A DNA stretch of 6,514 nucleotides from an uncultured Dechloromonas sp. (GTDB lineage: Bacteria; Pseudomonadota; Gammaproteobacteria; Burkholderiales; Rhodocyclaceae), in assembly GCA_946477505.1 (NCBI GenBank), contig CAMKYP010000227.1:1-6514 (forward strand). Direction: 5' to 3'. The notes beneath the pieces are model-generated. The model was not told where the DNA came from. It ran no database searches and was given only the letters and a program-made list of their open reading frames with translations. The position numbers and the translations under genes are program-made. Shown here piece after piece: positions 1 to 5,600 of the stretch (positions within the stretch are counted from its first letter, which is position 1; each line of letters begins with the position of its first letter).

Positions 1-1830
1 TTCATCGGCAAAATCTGGCATAACTGGGTGACCAAGGCCGCCGGGGGACATTACCCGCAAGCCGCGGTCAAACTGGTTGATGTCGAAAAGACGGCGGGCA
101 TCCTGTTCCGCGCTTTCGGCGGCGACCCGGGGCTCAAGGTCGCGGCTGCGACGGCCGAGCAGCACGGTGCCCGCCGACGCTGGCTGGAGCGCCTCGCCGG
201 CAGTAACGAAAAAATCGCCCAGGGCCGACGCGATGCCGAAACCTTGCGTCTACCGCCCGAAATTGCCGCCTTCCCGGAAAAGTCGCTGAACCGCGACCTC
301 TACCTCTGGCTTTCGGCCATTGCCGCCTGCGATATCGCCCAGAACCAGCCGTGGTTCCTGCGCAACCAGATTGCCGCCCAAACCACGCTGCAACGCTACC
401 CTGGACTGCGCCCACGCTACGAGCGGCTGGTCGAGGCTCATATCGCCGGCCGTATCCCGCCCGCCGACCTGCTGCCTGACGAGGCCGCGCAGGAAGAAGC
501 CCTGCGCCAGGCACTGCGTACGCCGGGCAGCGTGGAAGGCCTGCCGCCGCTCAACTCGAAGAAATCCCGCCCACCGCAGCCGGTGCTGCTCTGGCTGATT
601 GCTGCCGAGGAGCGCGTAGCCGGCCGGGTTGCCGACGCCAACGGGGAACTCCCGCCGGAAGGCAGTGGCAATACCGAAGCCACCAAGGAAGCGCACAAGG
701 CCGAGCAAGTCGAGACCCCGGACAACAAGGCGCCCATGCTTGCCATGTTCCGCGCCGAAAGCCTGCCGACCTGGGCGGAATACGTGCGCGTCAATCGGGC
801 CTTCGATGAGGATGAAGATCCGAATGCCAAGGATGCCGCCAAGGATCTCGATCAACTATCGCTGACCCGCGATGGACAGACCGCCAAATCGCGCGTCAAG
901 TTCGACCTTGACCTGCCCTCGGCCGCCGAGGACGACACGCCAATCGGCCCGGGCATCGCCCTTCCGGAATGGGATTACCGCAAATCGCTGATGCAGGAGA
1001 AGCATTGCCTGATCCAGCCGATGATCGCCCACGATGCCGAACCCGCCGCCTTGCCGCAGGAACTGGCAGCGACGGCGAAGAAGCTGCGCGGCCAGTTTGC
1101 CGCCCTCGCCCCGCAACGGCGCTGGCTGAAGGGGCAACCCGACGGCCCGGAACTTGATGTCGATGCCTGCGTGCGCAACCATGCGGACCGTGCTTCGGGG
1201 CATACGCCGGAATCCGGCGGCTATCTCGCCCAAGCCCGGTGCGAACGCGACCTGGCCTGCCTGCTGCTGGCTGACCTGTCGATGTCCACCGATGCGCCGA
1301 TCTCGGACAGTCACCGCATCGTCGACGTCATTCGCGATTCGCTGCTGCTGTTTTCCGAGGCGCTGACCGCCACCGGCGACCGCTTCGGCATCTACGGCTT
1401 TTCCTCGCTACGCCGCCAGAACATCCGCTTTCATCTGCTCAAGGACTTCGGCAAGCGCTACGACGCCGCGGCACGCGGTCGCATCCTGGCCATCAAACCC
1501 GGCTACTACACGCGAATGGGTGCCGCCATCCGCCAATCGGCCAATATTCTGGCCGAACAGCCGGCCAGCCGTCGCCTGCTGCTGATCATCACCGACGGCA
1601 AACCGAATGACCTCGATCTGTACGACTCACGCTACGGCATAGAAGACACCCGCCTGGCAGTCCACGAAGCGCGCGCCATGGGCCTGACGCCATTCTGCGT
1701 CACCATCGACCGCGAGGCCGGCGCCTACCTGCCCTACCTCTTCGGCCCGGCCGGATTCTGCGTCATTCGCAAACCCGAGGAACTGCCACGGCGACTCCCT
1801 TTGCTGTATGTCCAGCTGACTCGCCACTGA
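1..1830 (+). CDS. norD: NorD, nitric oxide reductase activation protein (VWA domain), 5'-partial
   Basis: Cytoplasmic accessory protein that, with the MoxR-type AAA+ ATPase NorQ, is needed to activate the membrane nitric oxide reductase NorBC (known for the family). The frame is open from base 1, and the residues before the first possible GTG (base 28), FIGKIWHNW, resemble the N-terminus of NorD proteins. The true start therefore lies left of the window. Counting from the first codon, 609 residues are visible, close to full family length. An acidic stretch lies near residues 269-273 and the family-typical PEWDYR at 322-327. The C-terminal third is a VWA domain with a complete MIDAS: DLSMS (D425, S427, S429), T504 in YYTRMG, and D532 in TDGKPND. 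It continues with YGIEDTR and ends in a typical LPLLYVQLT tail. No frameshift is seen. The related CbbO (RuBisCO activation) has the same architecture, but the adjacent Dnr-type regulator favours NorD. Confidence 0.9.
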   Translation, partial: FIGKIWHNWVTKAAGGHYPQAAVKLVDVEKTAGILFRAFGGDPGLKVAAATAEQHGARRRWLERLAGSNEKIAQGRRDAETLRLPPEIAAFPEKSLNRDLYLWLSAIAACDIAQNQPWFLRNQIAAQTTLQRYPGLRPRYERLVEAHIAGRIPPADLLPDEAAQEEALRQALRTPGSVEGLPPLNSKKSRPPQPVLLWLIAAEERVAGRVADANGELPPEGSGNTEATKEAHKAEQVETPDNKAPMLAMFRAESLPTWAEYVRVNRAFDEDEDPNAKDAAKDLDQLSLTRDGQTAKSRVKFDLDLPSAAEDDTPIGPGIALPEWDYRKSLMQEKHCLIQPMIAHDAEPAALPQELAATAKKLRGQFAALAPQRRWLKGQPDGPELDVDACVRNHADRASGHTPESGGYLAQARCERDLACLLLADLSMSTDAPISDSHRIVDVIRDSLLLFSEALTATGDRFGIYGFSSLRRQNIRFHLLKDFGKRYDAAARGRILAIKPGYYTRMGAAIRQSANILAEQPASRRLLLIITDGKPNDLDLYDSRYGIEDTRLAVHEARAMGLTPFCVTIDREAGAYLPYLFGPAGFCVIRKPEELPRRLPLLYVQLTRH

Positions 1831-1909
1831 ATCCATAGTCACTAAGAAGTATTGCCAAAGTATTAGCTCGGTGCCACCATCGACTGTCCTCCTTCAGGCA
1901 AGATTGATC
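1831..1909 (+). promoter_or_regulatory. norD-dnr intergenic leader, possible weak promoter region
   Basis: This 79-base gap is clearly more AT-rich in its first half (about 1831-1867) than the coding DNA on either side. It contains the 7-base word AAGTATT twice, at 1847-1853 and 1858-1864, offset by 11 bases (about one helical turn). TATTAG at 1861-1866 could act as a -10 element, but no convincing -35 is visible. No complete Fnr/Dnr box (TTGAT-N4-ATCAA) is present, and no terminator hairpin separates norD from dnr, so read-through from the nor transcript remains possible. A weak purine-rich stretch (AGG at 1896-1898) precedes the preferred dnr start at 1910. Promoter function is an inference only. 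Confidence 0.3.
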
Positions 1910-2605
1910 ATGCATGGAAATCACCCCATCAATATCGAAGCGCTACTGACCCACGTACCGCTGTTCAACAGCCTGGCTCCGGAAGAGATTTCGCGGATCG
2001 CCAGGAGCACGCGTGAAATCCACGCCAGCAAGGGCGACATTCTTTTTCACAAGGGCGATCCCTGCTCGGGCTTTCACCTGCTGGTCTATGGCCAGATCAA
2101 GCTGGCCTTCACGTCGCAGCAGGGCAGCGAAAAGGTCGTCGAAATCCTGACCCAGGGGCAAAGCTTCGGCGAAGCCATCATGTTCATGGACAAGCCCTAC
2201 ATCGTCTTCGCCCAGGCCCTGACCGACTCGTTGCTGCTGCACGTTTCCAAGGCGGCGGTGTATGAAGAGCTGCAGCGCGACCACAACCTCTGCCGCAAGA
2301 TGCTGGCCGGCATGGCCATGCGCCTGCACCAGCTGATGACCGACGTCGAGTCGTATTCGCTGCACTCCGGCAAGCAGCGGATCATCGGCTATCTCCTCCG
2401 CGAGCTTCCCGAAGCGGACCACGACGGCATCAACGTCGCCGTCACCCTGCCGACCAACAAGGGAATCATTGCCTCTCGTCTCAACCTGACCCAGGAGCAC
2501 TTCTCGCGCATCCTGCACGAACTGACCGAACTCGGCCTGATTGTCGTCGAGGGCCGGAAGATTCATATTCCGAGCGTGGTCAAGTTGCGCAAGCACGAGG
2601 GCTGA
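1910..2605 (+). CDS. dnr: Crp/Fnr-family transcriptional regulator, Dnr type (nitric-oxide-responsive denitrification regulator)
   Basis: DNA-binding regulator, expected to act as a dimer and activate denitrification genes such as nor in response to NO (known for Dnr/NNR relatives). The ATG at 1910 gives 231 residues, the usual size. An in-frame GTG at 1871 would add 13 residues (MPPSTVLLQARLI) unlike the family and lacks a ribosome site, so it was not chosen. Residues about 15-120 form a cyclic-nucleotide-binding-like beta-roll, including FGEAIMFMDKP (86-96), which closely matches the EAMMFMD region of Dnr. A long dimerisation helix follows (about 125-150), then a winged helix-turn-helix at 180-222. 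The recognition helix carries E196, S199 and R200, the ExxSR pattern of Fnr-like proteins that read TTGAT half-sites. Only C52 and C128 are present, so the N-terminal cysteine set of an oxygen-sensing [4Fe-4S] Fnr is absent. This fits a haem/NO sensor of the Dnr class. Position directly after norD supports the role. Confidence 0.85.
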   Translation: MHGNHPINIEALLTHVPLFNSLAPEEISRIARSTREIHASKGDILFHKGDPCSGFHLLVYGQIKLAFTSQQGSEKVVEILTQGQSFGEAIMFMDKPYIVFAQALTDSLLLHVSKAAVYEELQRDHNLCRKMLAGMAMRLHQLMTDVESYSLHSGKQRIIGYLLRELPEADHDGINVAVTLPTNKGIIASRLNLTQEHFSRILHELTELGLIVVEGRKIHIPSVVKLRKHEG

Positions 2606-2649
2606 GTAGCGCCTTACCCGGACGCCGAATCGCGATCCCGGTTCAAAGC

Positions 2650-2677
2650 AAAAGGGGCAACCGAAGTTGCCCCTTTT
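2650..2677. terminator. Bidirectional rho-independent terminator
   Basis: A perfect 12-bp inverted repeat: AAAAGGGGCAAC (2650-2661) pairs with GTTGCCCCTTTT (2666-2677) around the four-base loop CGAA. Read on the + strand the stem is followed by a run of five T (2674-2678), giving a classic terminator for dnr, 44 bases after its stop codon. Read on the - strand the loop is TTCG closed by C-G, the extra-stable UUCG tetraloop, and the hairpin again ends in TTTT. It lies 20 bases beyond the stop of the adhesin gene. It therefore serves both convergent genes. Confidence 0.93.
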
Positions 2678-2697
2678 TCATTGCTCAATGGCGAGAA

Positions 2698-5600
2698 TCA
2701 GTCGGTAACCAACTTGTTGTTGGTCAGCAGCTGCTGGATGATCTGCTGATCCGTGCCGCTCAGGGCTACTCCCTGCAGCGTGATCTGCTGATCGACCTGG
2801 GCTGCGCTGTAGCCACTGGAGAACCCTCCGGTCGAACTGATCCGGACGATGGTATTCGCACCCGACGCCTCGAAATGCAGGTAGTTCGCCAGGTTGCCGA
2901 CATTGGTGCCGCTGTGTAGTTCGCCGACCAACAGATCACGCAAATCCAGCTTGTCCCCTGCATTTTCGTTGAAGTCGGTGACCACGTCGGAAGCAGGCGC
3001 ACCCGGCGTTCCCCGGTCTGCCAGCACCCAGGCAAAGGTATCGGCACCGGTACCGCCGGTCAGCGTATCGTTGCCCGCGCCTCCAATCAGCACATCGTTG
3101 CCGGCACCGCCACGCAGGGTATCGTTCCCGACCCCGCCATCCAGCACGTCGTTCCCGCCCGTACCCAGCGTTCCACCCAAACGATCGTCACCTGCCCCGC
3201 CCTTGATCAGATCGTTGCCCCAGGTACCGTCCAGCACTGTCGTATCGTTACCGGTGGTCCCCAAGATGTCGGTGTAGCCATTGACCTCGTCATACAACGT
3301 ATCGGTAGACGAGAACTTCGGTCGAACCTCCAGATTGAGCGTCTGCGCTGCCGAAGTCGCCTGACTACCATTGGCGGTTTCAGTCGCAATGGCGGTCACA
3401 CCAATACTCAGGGAACCTGTAACCGAATCGGCAAACCGCAATTGCGCACTCGCCAGTTCATTGGCACTGATCGTGATCACGCCGCCAACCGCAGCATAGG
3501 TCCCCGACCCGGTAACGATGGTAGCCCCCGACGGAACACCTGCAAAGGCAAGGCTGAGCGTCTCCGAACCATCCGTATCGACCAGCCCGGCGGTCACGTA
3601 ATTCGCCAGCGCAACGGATGTAATGCCACCACCCGCGTTACCGGCACTCACTCCTTGGAAAGCAATCATCTTCAGATCATCAATAAATGCCCCACGGCCA
3701 CTGGTATGGAACTGAGAGGCATCGGTCTTGATCATCACCGTGTGGTTTGCGCCATCGCCGGTAAAGCTGAAAGTCAAATTCTTCCAGTCGATCGATGACT
3801 GGGGGCTGGTGGCGGCATACTGCTGAACCAGAACGCCATCAACATAGATGCCAATGCGCGTGTAATCGACGCCAAAGCCCGGGCGGCCGGCGTAATCGAA
3901 GGACAACTCATAGACCGTACCGGCAACCGTACTGACCGAGCGGCTGATACCCAGCGTCTGAACCAGGGCTCCGTTGTTGTCGGCATTGTTGAGTTCCAGG
4001 AAATTATTGCCATTACCCGGGGCCGCGTGCACCGTATTGCTTCCGCCGTCCTGACGCTGCTGCGAATCGCGATCGGCCCAAACCTCGAAAACGTTGGTGC
4101 CGCCGGCAAACGAATCCGGGGTCGTAACCAGCGTCCAGCCCTCAAGCGTCGTCGATGCAACCGCCTCACTCGACGCATCGCCGTTCGCAACGGTTTCCCA
4201 ACTGTTCTCAAAGACCAGCAGCGATGACGGCGCCTTGACTGTCAGCGTGGGCACATCCGCAACCGGTTGAATATTGACCTGCAGGGAGGTCGAGGCAGAG
4301 GACTGGGCGCCAGTAGCGGTTTCCGTGGCCGTGGCGGTTGCCGTCAGGGTAATCGAGCCACTGGCATGGGTTGGCGCCGTCAGTTGCAAGGCTGACAGAT
4401 TCCAACTGCTGACATTGACACTGCTTGCCCCCGCGCTGCCGGTAAAGCTGTGGACACCATCCGTCAGGGTGTAGCCAGCCGGAACACCGCTGATTGTCGT
4501 CGAAAGGCTTTCCGATCCATCCAGATCGGTTCTCGCCGAACTGACGCTCAAGGGAACAGCCTGATCCTCGAGAACGGTCACCGTCGAAGTCGAGCTAACG
4601 GTTCGATTGAAAGCGATGGAATTGATCAGATAATCATCGTTAAGCCCCGGTGCCTTGAAACGCACCTCGTCGAACATTCCACCACCTGACGGCTGTAGCA
4701 AGATCGCCGGGTCGACCCCATCCGACCCACCCTGGTAATTATTGGAACCGATCAGTACACCATTCCTGTAAAACTCCACCAACGCCGTCTCAGCGGGAGC
4801 CTTCCAGGCAAACGAGACGTCGATTGACGACACAGCATTATCGAAGCGTACGACAATCGCCTCGCTGTTGTTTCCGCTGATCTCAACTGGATCGCCATCG
4901 CCAGAGCCGGATGGATTCCCCGACACTCCAAAGCCGGAAGGTGCACCGTTCATACTGATCGTTCCCGTCCCGCCCGCACTCAACGCGCTGACTTGGAAGC
5001 CGTTTGTAGTCGTTGAGATATTTCCTGCAGTAATCGACTGCACGACAAAACCGGTGCCGCTCATGCTGATGAGCGGCGTATCGACGACCGGAGCAATATT
5101 GACGCTGACGGTCCCCGTCGCACTCGCACCGCTGCTGTCCGTCGCCGAAATCTGGAAGCTTGCGTACGTGCTACGCTGATCCCCCAAACCTGCAGTCGGG
5201 AACATGCTGCCTCCCGACTCGTTGGCATCCGGAACGAAGCGGATATATCCCGCATCGACATCCGCCTTGCTGATCGCCTGCCCGGCACTCACAGAGGTCC
5301 ATGTGGAAGTGCCCGCGTTGAAGCGCTGCAGCACACCATCCGTCGGCAGAACGGTAACAGTAACCGAGGTGATTGTCGGACTATCGATATCGCTGACCCC
5401 GAAATTGCTCCAATTCAGCAACAAGGCCGTGTCTTCGGTACCAGAAACAGTAGCGCCGCTCACAACCGGCGGGTCGTTGACCGCGCTCATGCTCAGGGTC
5501 AGCGTCGAGGTGTCGGTGCCGCCCTTGCCGTCCGAGACGGTGTAGGTGATGACCGGGATGGCGCCGGTGTAGTTGGCGACCGGGACGAAGCTGTAGCTGC

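Noticed and set aside
134..1314. Long minus-strand open frames opposite norD (for example 250-855 and 856-1314)
   Set aside because: They are produced by high GC3 in norD. The products are arginine- and glycine-rich without recognisable domains, whereas norD is well supported.
1871..1909. GTG at 1871 as the start of the Crp/Fnr regulator
   Set aside because: It adds 13 residues unlike the family and has no ribosome-binding stretch in front. The ATG at 1910 gives the normal length.
1904..1917. Possible Fnr/Dnr box over the dnr start (TTGAT-N4-CATGG)
   Set aside because: Only the left half-site matches. The right half does not resemble ATCAA, and it overlaps the start codon.
1943..2596. 217-codon minus-strand open frame opposite dnr
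   Set aside because: It is almost fully antisense to a clear Crp/Fnr gene, with no recognisable domain.
2629..2636. Short palindrome ATCGCGAT after dnr
   Set aside because: It is eight bases in GC-rich DNA, with no longer symmetry around it, so chance is the simplest explanation.
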